From positions 6,634,001 through 6,698,000 of the forward strand of contig JAPVLO010000138.1 of NCBI GenBank assembly GCA_027257055.1: a stretch of 64,000 nt of DNA. The letters run 5' to 3'. Source of the stretch: Cephalopachus bancanus. Its lineage: Eukaryota; Chordata; Mammalia; Primates; Tarsiidae. A model generated the notes under the pieces. It did no database searches. It had not been told where the DNA came from and saw nothing but the letters and a program-made list of their open reading frames with translations. Shown one piece after another: positions 48,571 through 61,467 of the stretch (position 1 is its first letter; every line of letters begins with the position of its first letter). Both the position numbers and the translations under genes were made by a program.

Positions 48571-50550
48571 ACACATTGAATTATACTCAAAGTCACTGGA
48601 CTTATAATTTGGATTGTAGTCTGTACCTAGAAAATAGTCAACACACAATTCCCACATCTGTAGATTTATTTTAATTATGGCAAAGAGGAATGTATCAAGA
48701 TTTTACGTATACATTTTAGAGATGTCTGTGAATATTTTCTGCCAGTTATGTATTTCCAACAGTCAAGAGACCCATAGACATCTGTTATTTTGCCTGAATG
48801 ATGTATAAGACAATATGAAGGCTTTTAGATAAAATATACTCTCTTCAGTTTGGCCAAGACTCCCACACATTCAATCTCTCATGTTTTGCACTAAGCTCAT
48901 TTCACCTAATCCCAGGAGCAAATCTTATTCAAAATGAGATTTACAGGATTGGTAGATTTCGTATAAGTGGTTCAGAAAGGAATGAGATTTCAAAAGAACC
49001 AAGTTAGAAATAACATATGGTTTTTCAGGGCAATAATTTATTTGTTACTCATTCTGCGAAGAAATGATCAAATATCTGTAACATTTTTCTTGTGTTCTGA
49101 GAACTGGAATGCTTTAGAAAAGATAAAAATTGGTCTGCATCATATGCAAAGTGTGATGATAAAACTAATGTTTTATTGTATATCAAGTTAAAAGGAAAAA
49201 CATTTATAGAACATGGAATATTTTACTTTCTTTTTTGGAGCATGACAAAAATGTAGCATTGTGTTTTTACAGAATATAGAAGTGCAGACATAAATATTTT
49301 TGCAAAGGACTATAGACTAAGAAAAAACTTTCATTTTCTCCTGATCTTATAAATAGCTCCAAACCAGAAGGAAAAAAAAAATTCTTTTCTTACTAGAGCT
49401 TTTTGCCTGTTCATAACAGATGTTGTTTCCACAAATTAGTTTATAATTTCTTTCATAACTCAGACAGAACAACACTTCAATTTATAGTCAGGAATAGATA
49501 TAGTGCTGCATATAATTCTGGTAATTATGTAACAAAACTGCACTTTGCTATTTGAAAACCTTGGCCATCCATCATTCAGTTTAGTTTTGGGGTAACTTAA
49601 TCTTTTGTTGCACCAGCTGTGCGAGGCTCAGTCACAAACACAGAAGATTTGCCAGACTTCCACTGAGTAAAGTGTAAATTATGAATGTACAAGATAATAG
49701 ATAGCTAGACCCCAGCCATCTAGTTAAGTAAAGTTGATCTGTAGTATGTGCAGTGACTGCAAACATTTGGGGAGGAGGTGTCATCACTTTTCTACTGCAT
49801 AGTGCTTCAATATAGTTGTCACTTAGCTTAAAAAAAAATACTTGGTTAAAGAAAATCTTTTCCTTTCTAAGAATGGCTCGTGACACCTAATATTTTAATT
49901 TTATGACATAACTTAGAGTCTTGGACGTAGAGAATTTTATTTTAGATACTGTAGTTCAGAAGAAAATTGTTATAATTGATAAACAGTTGAGGGTGGGGAG
50001 GAAATAGAGTACTTAGTTCAAATAAGCTATAACTCTTAAATTATGAGCCTATGGTCACTAGGCTTTTCTGTTTATGTAATATTATGCTCATTTTATATCT
50101 TATAGACACGTAATAGAATTGCACTAAAGGTAAAGTGATTAAGCTGAATGCAATTGAGAACACTGCTCATCTTAATATTTTACTTCAGTTTAATAATTTA
50201 CATTTTTTACAATATTGTTTATTCACTAATTTATTTGAAACAAAATGTTTTCTAAAGTAGCTGGTGGAAGCTTGCCAATTGCACATAATAAAAGATATTG
50301 ATTTTCAGAGAAGTAAAATGACTGTTCAAATCTCACAGTATAGGTGAAGACCAAGACGTAAGTCAATTTTACAGTCTTGGAACTTCCATTTAATAGTTAC
50401 ATAAAAGTAGATATGTGGTATTTATAATACTCATAAATTTATAGCAATGAAAATATATTTCTTAAAGTATTATATATTTGAGTGTAGTTCAAACTTTTAT
50501 AAAACATAATAATTTGCCGTATGTTGGATTACTCAGATGAGAAAAACAGA
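48571..50550. other. Mostly unassigned DNA
   Basis: Nothing firm. A possible decayed MIR (antisense) lies near 50310-50400. Confidence 0.4.
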
Positions 50551-50564
50551 GAGAAGCCAGTTTC

Positions 50565-50773
50565 TTTTTTAAATTTATTTAAATTTATTGTTTTAATTTT
50601 GTATTTTAAAGATGTGGGGCACAATTCAGGGTTAAGTATACAAATGCTCATTATGCAGGTACTCTTGTTGGTGAGGCGTGCCACCTCTTCCTCAGCAGCA
50701 CCCCACTACTGCCAAACCCGCCCCACCTCAGCAATTTCCTTCTACTGACAATTCTTATCTTATAGTATGATAA
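50565..50773 (-). mobile_element. Severely 5'-truncated L1 3' end
   Basis: About 210 bp resembling the 3' terminus of the long L1 at 59428 ('gatgtggggcacaattcagg', 'gcaggtactcttgtt', 'cctcttcctc', 'ttccttctactgacaa'), with a T-rich 5' edge as the A tail. The flanks 'gagaagccagtttc' (50551-50564) and 'gagaggccagtttc' (50774-50787) match at 13 of 14 positions, as a target duplication would. Confidence 0.78.
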
Positions 50774-50787
50774 GAGAGGCCAGTTTC

Positions 50788-51399
50788 CATGGTGGATGTT
50801 TAGAAATGGGACTAAATGTAAATAATGTACTATGAGGCCAAAAACAAATATCTATAAACCTGAGATATTGAATGGAATATGTTTCATGTCCTAATTTAAT
50901 TAATCCAATCTGTGTGGAATAAAAAGTCCATAAATACGTCTAGATAGAAGAATGTAGGACTTTTAGATCCATTAAATTATTGATTTTAGTTTGGCATACT
51001 GAATACTAGAATTTTAAAATTAAATCTTAAATCATAGCCTGCTAGATTTTAGCTGGATAGGCAAAGAAATATCCGAACTTACAGTCAGACATAATGTCTT
51101 ATGCAGAAGGTGAAGAAAGAAGCTTAGATAATACAAAGCCTATGTTTTACATCTTGGTGAGGCTAATAGTTTGTATTTAAAAAGAGATATAAAATACATC
51201 TTTATATTTGACCATGATAATAGGATACATCTGTACATTTTTTGATAATTTTACATGATATTCTCTTATGAGTCCATGATGTTAGTATGAAAATCATTCC
51301 CAAAGTAAGGCGGGATTTGGCTACACCAGGTACTGTTTTAAGTATATGGAGGAAATAGGGCATAAACACAAAATATTTAAAACATGGATTATCCTTTTG
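50788..51399. other. Unassigned DNA
   Basis: Nothing recognised. Confidence 0.5.
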
Positions 51400-51826
51400 A
51401 AGAGAACCCTCATGGAACAGCTCCCTCAAGAAAAGAAAATCGGTTCGACAATAATTTGTACCCTAAAATACCTTCACAAGATGAGAGATCATAATATCTG
51501 GTTGTAACACAAGAATCAAAGTGATACAATGAAGAGGAAAAAATGGACAGTTTATAATTACCTGTATCACTCTCCCTCAAACACGGGTTGTACAAAGTAA
51601 TATCTTCCACTGGGAGAAGAGTGTAGAAAGTAAGCACAGGAAAGTGAGCATAGGACTTTGCTTTAAACTCCAACACTAGACCTACCACAATAAAACTAAG
51701 TATCAAACAGACCTCCATGGGACCATATTCCAGGACTGTTCCTTTGGACAAAGTCTCAGGAACAGACAGGACCACACAACCCAGGTTTCAGGCATACGCA
51801 GTGAACTCATTCAGCCTGAATCCTCA

Positions 51827-51863
51827 CTGACTGACTTTAGTGACCCTGGCTAAAGTCAGTCAG
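51827..51863. other. Perfect 13-bp hairpin
   Basis: 'ctgactgacttta' (51827-51839) and 'taaagtcagtcag' (51851-51863) are exact complements around an 11-nt loop, inside the L1 5' region. Not followed by a T run, so not terminator-like. Function unknown. Confidence 0.85.
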
Positions 51864-52627
51864 CAACCCCAGTTTCTGATGTGAATTAGTACTACATCGG
51901 TTGCATCTGGGCATCAGGCTTCTGGCAGCATCAGGCTGGTCAAAGTTGTCCCACACTTCTGGCACTAGTTACTGCCATATCTGCTGCAAGGCTTTCCCAG
52001 ACAAATTCAGTCTTGGAACACTGAAGTATTACCTACTTCTTTAAACGTTCGGACATCTGCACATGACCACAAGGAACAAGAACAATCAGGGAAGCATGAT
52101 ATCACCAAACAGACAAAATAAGTTGCCAGTGGCAGATTCCTTAAAAAATGGTGATCTATGAATTAAGTGAGAAAAAATGTAAAATAATTGTTTTATGGAA
52201 GCTGAACAAACTTCAAGACAATTCAGAGAAACAAAATAACAAAATGAGAAAGACAGTAAGTGACCAGAAAATGAAATTTAGTAGAGAGATTGAAATATTT
52301 TTAAAAAATTAAACAGAAATGCTGAAGTTAAAAATACAATCAACAAAATTAGAAATGCAATACAAAGAACCCACAGCAACATAGACCAACTAGAAGAAAA
52401 AAATGTGTGAACTCAAAGGTTTTACTTAAAAAATATAGTCAAAGAAAGAAAAATAAAAAGGAATAAAAAAATTTATGGAATCTGTAGAACGGCATCTAGA
52501 GGGCAAATATTTGAGTCATAGCAGATGTAGAAGAAAAAGAAGAGAGATAAAGTGGTAGAAAATGTACTTTAAGAAATAGTAGCAGAAAATTTTCTAAAAA
52601 AAAAGGAAATAACATATAGATATAAAC

Positions 52628-52851
52628 AAGATATAAATAATTTGTGTACTACCATCACAGTGTTATTTTTTAATTTAACTGTGTGCTTACTGTTACTAGT
52701 GGGTTTTGTACTTGTAGATGTGTTTTCATCTTATTAGCATTTCTTTTCTCAATTAGAAGAACTCCATTAAACATTTAGGGATCACTAGTTAGCATAGCAA
52801 GACAAACCTAGTGATGATGTTCCCCTCAGCTTTTGTTTGCCAGAAGAAAAT
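52628..52851 (-). repeat. Inverted duplication, left arm
   Basis: The reverse complement of 53021-53240 at about 96% identity: eight substitutions and two small indels over about 220 bp. It sits upstream of its source inside the same L1 and replaces the L1 sequence expected there. Confidence 0.93.
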
Positions 52852-53020
52852 AAAAGAGTTCTTATATGACTAACAGTAGGTTTCTCAACAGAAAACTTAC
52901 CAGCTAGAAGAGGTGGCATGATATATTCAAAGTGTCAAAGGAGAAAAACAAAACAAAATAAAACTGCTAACCAAAAATACTCTACCCAGCAAATCTAGCT
53001 ATCAGAAATAAAAGAGAAAG

Positions 53021-53240
53021 ATTTTCTTTGGCAAACAAAAGCTGAGGGGAACATCATCACTAGGTTTATCTTACTATGCTAACTAATGATCGCTAAATGT
53101 TAAATGGAGTTCTAATTGAGAAAAGAAATGCTAATAAGATGAAAACACATCTGCAAGTACAAAACCCACTAGTAACAGTAAGTACACAGTTAAATTAAAA
53201 AATAACACTGTGATGGTGGTACACAAATTATTTATATCTT
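53021..53240 (+). repeat. Inverted duplication, right arm (source)
   Basis: This arm lies in its expected L1 position, following 'caaacaaaagctgagg', so it is the likely source of the inverted copy 170 bp upstream. Together the arms could form a hairpin with a ~220-bp stem. Confidence 0.93.
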
Positions 53241-53851
53241 TAGCATGAAAGTTAAAAGATGAAACCATTAAAAATAATAGTATCTGTATGAATTTGCTAA
53301 AAGTTATGCATAAAAAATTGTGACATCAAAAATTCAATTATGTTTGGGGATACGAAGTAAAAGTGTAGTTTTTTGTGATTAAAGTTAGTTTGTTATCAGC
53401 TTAAACAGTCTGGGTTATTTTTGTTTGTTTGGTTTTTTATTTTTTATTTTTTGTGAATCTCATGGTAGCCACAAAGCAAAAACCTATAGTAAATATACAA
53501 AACATAAAAAGTAATAAATCAAAACATACCACTACAGAAAAAAATCACATAGCCACAAAGGAAAACAGTAAGAAAGAAAAAAAAAAAACAGATAGAAAAC
53601 AATTAACAACATGGCAGTAGAGAATCTGTACCTATCAATTATTACTTTGAATGCAAATGAAATAAATTATCCAATAAAAATATAGAGTGCCTGAATGGGT
53701 TTAAAAAAATAAAGCCCATAAACTGCCTACAAGAGACTCACTTCACTTGTAAGGATACACACAAATTGAAAGTGAAAACATGAAAAAGATTCTCTATGCC
53801 AATGGAAATCAAAAAAGAGCAAAACTGGCTAACCTTAAATCTAATAAACTT

Positions 53852-54139
53852 AAGCCGGGCTCGGTGGCTCAGCCTGTAATCCCGCGCCTTTGGGAGGCTG
53901 AGGTGAGTGGATTGCCTGAGCCCGCGGGTTCGAGACCCGCCTGGGCAGCGAGACCTCATCTCTACAATAAATCAAAAAATCAGACGGGCACGGTAGCGCA
54001 TGCCTGTAATTCCGGCTACTTGGAAGGCTGAGGCGGAAGGATCGCCGGAGCCCAGCAGGTCGAGGCGCGGTGGCCGGAAGCGGCCACTGCACTCCAGTTT
54101 GGGCAACCGAGTGAGACTCCAACTCAAAAAAAAAAAAAA
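53852..54139 (+). mobile_element. Alu SINE, full length, young type
   Basis: Complete dimer beginning 'gccgggctcggtggctcag', with an 18-A tail and a perfect 15-bp target duplication 'aaatctaataaactt' (53837-53851 and 54140-54154). It shares all young-group features with the copy at 43577. It inserted into the L1 endonuclease region, whose sequence continues on the other side. Confidence 0.97.
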
Positions 54140-54490
54140 AAATCTAATAAACTTTTAAGTCAAAAACTGTAAAAAGAGACAAAGAAGGTTATTATATAAT
54201 GATAAAAGGGTCAAGGTAGCAAGAGAATGTAGCAATTGTTAAACATATACACACTCCAAATTGGTGTATCTAAATATATAAGGCAAACATTAATAAATAT
54301 GAAGGGGAGGATAGACTGCAATATAATAATAGTGAGAAACTTCAACACTTCACTTTCAGAAGAGTGCAGATTACCCAAATAGGAACCCAATATAGAAACA
54401 TGGGCGTCAACTGTTTTCAAGATCAAATGGACAAGACAGATGTGCGCAGAACATTCCATACAACACTTCTGAATACACACTATTCTAAAA

Positions 54491-56222
54491 AGTCAAGCGC
54501 AGGTCACCAACACTGGGAAATTTTTAAGACCCTGAGGAGAGTATCTCATGTATTTCAGATGAACATTGTCCCTTTAGGTTTTGACCAGATCCCCTGGCAG
54601 CTTGGTGCAGATTTAGACTTTTAATTTCAAACTTAAAATACTAAATACTTAAGAAGCATGTGGCATAATGTTTGAAATTTGACATTGGTCACTGTCATAC
54701 ACACAAAGTAAAAAGACTCATTAATTAATTATATTCACAAGTCTTCCATCAAAATGATGCTACTAAAACGATTATCTGAAATGTGAAGCATTTTTTAAAA
54801 TTCATTTTAAGTATAATTCAGGGATTTGTAGTTTCTATAAGTGTTATATCTGGTGAGATTCTTTTCCTGATTTATAATATAATGTTTACAGACTTCATGA
54901 CATACAAACTTTAGAGACAAATATGAAGAAAAAAATAATACAGCTATATTTTTTCACTCTGATTCCAAAAAAATAATTTTAATAATCATGTTGCTTTATG
55001 ATAGTAATATTTCCATGACATAGTAAATAAAAGGAATTGATTATTTAGTCTTGTATGTTTCCCTTAAGTAAATATAATTATGTAGATTCGTTTTATAGAA
55101 AAATAACTGGAAATTGAAATTAAAGAATAAAAAGAAAATACATATCAGAGCTTTGAAAAATCTGAAATAATATGTGGTTAATTTCAGAAGCTCTCAAGAC
55201 TTAAGCAAATTAAGGTTGTGAAATAATTGACATCCTCTGGCTTCCTAAGGTGTTAATACACAACTTCAATACTATCAGAGTTTTTTGCACGTTAAAGGTA
55301 GTTGAGTATGTGTGAAGATAAATTTTCTTTTAAATTAAGCTGAACTCTTTACACTGCTGGAAAAATGGAATTGAAGGTTCTTGGGTTCTTTGTGTTCAAT
55401 AAAAATCAGGCCAGCTTAAGTATAACTTACGTGAGTGTTAAAAGTTATGTGATTTGTACATAATCTAAGAGTCTTACTAAATGAAACAAGACATATAATA
55501 AGAGAGATGCTTGATTTGGAAACTTAATTTTGCACCAATTAAAACAAAAAAGATATCATCGTGTGGTGTTATTTTCTGATTGGAAATTGTATATAACAAT
55601 CACTAGGTTTTTTTTTTATTTCAACTTTGAATAATAAGAGATATTACCTCAGAGAGAAGCCTTATTTTTTAAGCTATTCTTTACTTACATGATGACACAG
55701 GATACATAACTAGTTCTAAACGTCTTTATGGTGATTCTGTCTTGTAAAGCCTGCTTGGCATTTTCTGTGTCATTATTATACAACAATTTTCCAAATATAC
55801 ATTTCTATTCAGGGACTATAATTATGACAGAATATGTTTGTATTTTTGTACTTCTGCCATATTATCAAAAGTATTATTGAAATTAATCAAGATTCTGATA
55901 TTTGGAAAATAGGAAGCATAAGCAATTCAAAGTATCTATTTTAAATATCATGGATATTATACCTAGAGAGTATAATATAAGTTCACTGTTTTTCAGGATG
56001 CATTCAAATGACATACTTCATTAAAACTCTTGAAATTGAAAATGAAAATTAAGGTCTCTTTTATACCCTACTATCACTAGCCTTAATAGTTTTTCTCTGG
56101 CTTTGTAGATATTCAGAACTGACTTAAACGCTTGTTCCTCAGCAAATTACTTTAATCTCTGAACAATAAGTTTATAATCAAGTAAATAATGGTTATCACC
56201 TCATTAGCATATGCATAGATAA
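54491..56222. other. Unassigned DNA
   Basis: 54480-54640 is more GC-balanced and open on plus, but unrecognised. The rest is AT-rich with nothing seen. A weak MIR-like stretch lies near 56140-56215. Confidence 0.45.
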
Positions 56223-56236
56223 ATATATGTGTATGC

Positions 56237-56297
<61 letters not shown>
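56223..56297. repeat. 75-bp alternating purine-pyrimidine tract, (GC)8(GT)22
   Basis: Every position from 56223 to 56297 alternates purine and pyrimidine: a short TA/TG lead-in, eight GC units (56235-56250), then GT units to 56294 and a TA end. Such tracts readily adopt Z-DNA under negative supercoiling. The CG run is unusual in methylated AT-rich mammalian DNA. Confidence 0.97.
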
Positions 56298-56696
56298 ATT
56301 GACAGAGATACTATACTATTATTGACCCATAGGGATTTTTCAGGATTCATTTGATTGTTAATATCATTTTAGTTCTCATCAGTCATTTTTCAGATTTTTC
56401 TCTAAGTCTGATTTGGATTTTAGTAGACTTAATTTAAACTTTCCCAACTTTAAATTCAAATTAAATTCAGCATACATATTTGAAGTTTATTCATTACATG
56501 TATTTATTTCAAGGTTGATCTGGATTTAGACTTTTTTACCTGCTCAACAATGATAATACCTTATCAACTTGCTGTACTGTGATGCCGTGAAAAGAAATCA
56601 AAAGGGGACAGATACAATAATTTCCAAACTATAAATCTCTAAATTTATTAAGGTGACAATTATACTGAGAATCAGAAGCATTACAAATATGGAAGA

Positions 56697-56764
56697 TATA
56701 AAAATACAAAATACAAAAAAATCTACAAGTTATAAAAATACAAAATACAAAAAAATCTACAAGT
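56697..56764. repeat. Exact 34-bp tandem duplication
   Basis: Units 56697-56730 and 56731-56764 are identical, which indicates a recent slippage or duplication event. Confidence 0.95.
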
Positions 56765-59427
56765 CTATCCTAAAGCATTTCCTATTTTTATTTCATTATT
56801 TATATGTATTAGAGTTTTGAGGAGTAACTATTTGAAAAGCTATATAACCAACAGATGTCTCAGATATTTACTATTAATACACAATACCAAAATTACATAC
56901 TGCTTGTTGAATAATGGCTCATAAAATTTTATCTTATGAGAGAACAATGCTTTTTTCTAGCATACTACTGGCTTTATAAGTCATATTAAAGTTAGAAACA
57001 TAAGAAATAAGTTATTTCCTATTTTCACTGAAAAATATTATGCACAACAGAACACGCTTGATGAGAAGTTCTGTTTATTGTTATACCTTTGTAAGACAAT
57101 TTGCTTTTAAAAAATTTCCCCCCTTTCAAAGAGCAGTTAGACAACTTAATTTTAGCTTTAAAATGAAAGAGAAAATATTACAAGACAACCTTTTTTGCTT
57201 AAAATTATCAAGTGGTAGGGATATTATAGAATAGGCTATAGTAGAACATAATATAATGCTTGATTTTGGAAATATATTTGTTGTTTTACAAATATGTCTT
57301 CTATGAATATTTCAACTTCACAAAAACAGGTACAACCATTTTCCATCTAAGAAGACTGACATAAGGAAGGTCACAGAGGTAAAACCAGTGGTAAAATTTC
57401 AGGCATATTACTTTAAACGTTCTGCACTTCCAATAAAACTATCACCAACAAGTATAGCAACTGTGTTGGTAACATTAAGAATAGTATCAGGATTATATAG
57501 CAGTTCATAATGCAACTGCAATTAAAGAAATCCACCTCATCAGTTTAAGTGCTACAAGATTTCATATCTTCTCTCCAAATAAATTACTTCCAAGGATGGT
57601 ACTTTCCATCTAATTCACAGTTTGATCCTCGATTTTAAAGTCTTCCATTCATTACCACTACATTTTACTTATAAACATATATGATTAAAATTTTGATTTG
57701 GAAATTAGAGGAATATGCAGAGATGAGAGTACAAGAGAAGCATATGTTTTGCAACAGTGGGTTGAAGAGCTACGTTCAGAAAAACAGGCCTCATGATTTT
57801 AGCAAAGGTTATACATCTCCAGTTGAGCAATGTTTGTAGCTTCCAGGTGGTATCAGAGCCTCTGATTAGATTAACTGAGGGCGAGTTGAGAAGGAAAGTT
57901 TGCAAGTTGCTCTGTGCCCTCTAAAGGAGACAAGGTTTTAACCTCAGTATTAAAGTATTATATCTGTTATGTTGCCCCGTGATTTCAACTGAAAATTTCC
58001 TGTAGGAAGGCAGCTGCTTGCAGTTAGGAAATTCTGCTGTATGCATGTATTAGAAATCCTGATAAAGAAAATCTGAGGCTCTATTAAATAAGTTGCTAAT
58101 GACCAAGTAATTGTTTTATAGTATTGTAATTAAATACGATGAGTCTTGATAAATATCACTTATTAGTCTATCATGGCATTTAATTGATCTAATACTGGGC
58201 AGAATTTGAAAAGGTTAAAAACTGAAGTCCGTGAAGGGCAAACGGGTTGAATCATGCCTTATGTTTAAAAGTGGACATATTTAGGAAAACCATTAACATT
58301 CTCATCAAGCAAAATTAAATAAACAGGGACACTTTAAATTCATACACACATCATTATTGTTTAGGGGAGTAGATATGGAGTTATTCTATTAAGAAATAGG
58401 ACACTTCTGTTCCTGAACTTGTTTGATGGTGCTGGGTTCACTTTTGCATGTGTCATACTTTTACAGAGACATGACTGATTTCCAAAAATAGACAATATAG
58501 AATTAGCATTTTGTAAGCACATGACATTATGGCCTATAACAAAATTGATAAATTGGGTATCATTTACTATATAGAGGATACATTTTGAAGGAGCATATTA
58601 CTTATCTTCAAATAATTGATTTGTTGGCATGAGTTCAAACATTCTCCATTGTCCTGGATGTTTCTTACTTAATTAATGCATGATTGAGTCTAAGCTTTCC
58701 TAAAGTTATGCTGAAGCTCACATATTCTTTTTAAAAATGTTTTCTTCACAGCCAAATTCTCATTTCCACTATTTATGTAATTCCCATCTCAATACTTTAC
58801 TTAATTCTCATTTTTCCTTGAAGCATAATGGAAAGGTAATAAAGTTTTTTGACACCTGGAGTCTTGCCTCAAAGCCTAAGATTGATAATTGGGGTGTATC
58901 TTAACCATGAACAGAGCATGAAAACATTACCTTTATAACTGCCCAAATATGTTCCACCTGGATTATTCATTTCTGTGCCCCTTTTTGAGAAGAACTATTC
59001 CATTTTGTTTTATGTGTTTGTTATACAAGCTGTTTGAGATTATTATATGCCAGAGCACTGTGAGCATACTCAAAAATCCACCCAGCAATTGTCTTAAACA
59101 TTTTCACTTCGATTGTCAGTTTATGGACTTTAAGCTAATAGGACTTTAGGATATCACAGCCCAACCCAGAGTCTGTTGTTGTATGATTTAGTTGGGCTAA
59201 TAAAACTCCAGACTTTATAAATATTTTAATTATTAATTTAGTCAAGTATATTCATCCACCACTGGCTTTTTTTAAAAACGACTGCTTTCTTTTTTTTTGT
59301 ATTTTAAGGATTGTACCTCCTGTTTCCAGTGTTACCCCATTGTTTTCTGAAAATTAACAAATTCTTCCCATATTTTTTATTAAAAATAAACTTGATTCTT
59401 TTCATCAAGCTTGATGCTTTGAGTTTT
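56765..59427. other. Mostly unassigned DNA
   Basis: A probable MIR (antisense) at about 57305-57405 ('gtacaaccattttccatcta', 'aaggtcacagaggtaaa'). Nothing else recognised. Frames at 57040-57234, 57705-57905 and 58949-59149 have no domain. Confidence 0.4.
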
Positions 59428-61239
59428 TAAAAATAGATGTGTAGGGTACAAGTCAGGATTAGTTACACAAGCAGGCTTTGTGCAGGTGAAGTTTGGACCT
59501 CCAACTAGCTCTCACTTCCTCTGGTTTAGGATCAGGTACCCTTGGCGATGCTATATGCCCTCTTCCTCCCTCCTTCCACTGGCAATGTCCATCGACTGCT
59601 TCTTTCTCCTTTGTGCTAATGTGATTAATATCCAGGTTCAACTTATGAGTGAAAACATCTGGTATACAGTTATTTGTTTCTGTGAAAGATCACTAAGTAT
59701 GATGGTCTTCAATTTGCTGCAAATTCCATGAATTTGTTTTTCTTTATGAATGAGCAATACCTCATCATGTATGTGTACCCCACCATGTATGTGTACCACG
59801 TTTTCTTCATCCAGTCCACTCTTGATGGGCAATGGGGTTGGTTCTAGGTTTTTGCTTTTGTGAATAGTGCAGTTATAAACATGAGTGTACAGGTGTCTTT
59901 GTTGTAGAATGATTTATGTTCCTCTGGTTATATACCCAGGAGAAGTATTGCTGGATCGTATGGACGGTCAATTTTTAGTTTTTTTAGAAATTACCACGCT
60001 ACTTTCCATAGGGGTTAAACTAGCCTGTACTCTCACCAAAAGTATTGAAGCATTTTCTTTTATCCACACCTTTGACAGCATCTATTGTTTTTTGATTTGT
60101 TGATGAACGTCATTTTTACTGGAGTTAGATGGTATCTCATTGTGGTTTTGATTTGCATTTTTCTGATGATTAGTGAGGCTAAGAATTTTTTCATGTATCT
60201 GTTGGCTACTTGTACATCTTCTTGTGAGACGTGTCTGTTTATGTCCTTTGCACGCTTTTTGATAAGGTTTTTATTGTTTGTTTTGTTTTCAGCTTCTTTT
60301 AGCTCCTTGTAGATCCTGGAATGTTAAGCCTTTGTCAGATACATAATTAGCAAATATTTTTTCCAAATCTGTGAATTTTCTTCCCACTGTCTTGATGGTT
60401 TCTTTTGCTGTGTGAAAGCTTTTTAGTTTCATGAGGTCCCATTCATCTATCTTATCTTTTATGACATTCACTTTTGGAGATTTGATCAAGAATTGGTTGA
60501 CTGCTCCAGTGTGCATAAGAGTGTTACCTACATTTTCTTCTAGGATACTTATAGTTTTAGGTTAGGTCTTTGATCCATTTTAAGCTGATTTTTATATATG
60601 GTGATAAGTAGGGAACCTATTTCATTCTTCTACATGTGGTCAGTCTTTTTCCCAGCACCATTTGCTAAATATGGCCTCCTTTCTCCAGTGGTTGTTATTG
60701 GTGACTTTGTTGAAGATGAGTTTTTGCTTCCATAATTTCTTGTCTGTTTCATTGGTCTATGTGTCTATTTTTATACCAGTAATAGGCTGTTTTGGTTACT
60801 GTAGACTTGTAGTAAATTTTAAAGTTTGGAAGGATGATATCTCCCATTTTGTTCATTTTGCTGAGATTGGCTACTTGTGTTTTGTTGGTGGTGGTTGTTT
60901 CTATATGAATTTCTGTGTTGTCGTTTTTAGGTCTGAGAAAAATGTATCAATAATTTTATGGGTATTGCACTGAATCTGTAGATTGCCTTGGGTAGAGTGG
61001 ACACCTTGACAATATTGAGTCTTCCAAATTAAGAGCATGGAACGTTTTTCTATCTGTTTGTGTCTTTCTTGATTTCTCTGAGTGGCATTTTGTTGTTCTT
61101 ATTGTAAAGGTCTTTTATGTCTCTGGTTAGGTGGATGCCAAGGCGCTTCATTTTTTTGTGTGGCTATTGTGAATGGAATTGTGCTTTTAATTTGGCACCC
61201 TGTTTGCTAATTGTTGTTATATAGAAATGTGATTATCTT

Positions 61240-61467
61240 TTACACATTGATTTTGTACCCTGAGATTTTACCAAAGTCGATTATCAGCGCAAGAAGGCTT
61301 TTGAGAGATCCCTTAGGGTTTTCAAGATAGAAGATCATATTATCCACAAAAAAGGATAACTTGACTTCCTTTATTCCTATTTGAATACCCCTGATTTCAT
61401 TCTCTTGCTTGATTGCTCTGGCTAGGACTTCCAATACTATGTTAAACAGGAGGGTGAGAATGAGCAT
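61240..61467 (-). pseudogene. L1 ORF2 reverse-transcriptase remnant
   Basis: A 75-codon frame matching the RT palm: '[20 protein letters not shown]' upstream of the catalytic box and '[17 protein letters not shown]' with '[11 protein letters not shown]' downstream. The box is F-V-D-N-M instead of F-A-D-D-M. Loss of one of the two metal-binding aspartates should abolish activity even without the frameshifts. Confidence 0.88.

Larger units (their letters stand above)
51400..54490 (+). mobile_element. Old L1: 5' UTR, ORF1 remnant and ORF2 endonuclease (sense)
   Basis: 51400-52140 resembles an L1M 5' UTR ('gcaaggctttcccagacaaa', 'caagaacaatcagggaagca'). 52140-52620 is an A-rich ORF1 remnant. 52860-53030 continues it ('aaaatactctacccagcaaa'). 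From about 53330 to 54490 comes the spacer and ORF2 endonuclease region ('aaagcaaaaacctatagtaa', 'ctgcctacaagagactcact', 'gacaaagaaggttattatat', 'gaacattccatacaac'). It is interrupted by a 224-bp inverted copy (52628-52851) and an Alu (53852-54139). All frames are broken, and the RT part is missing. Confidence 0.72.

Noticed and set aside
51410..51775. 121-codon open frame on the minus strand
   Set aside because: It lies antisense to what looks like an L1 5' region, has no domain, and shows no splice or promoter context. Treated as chance.
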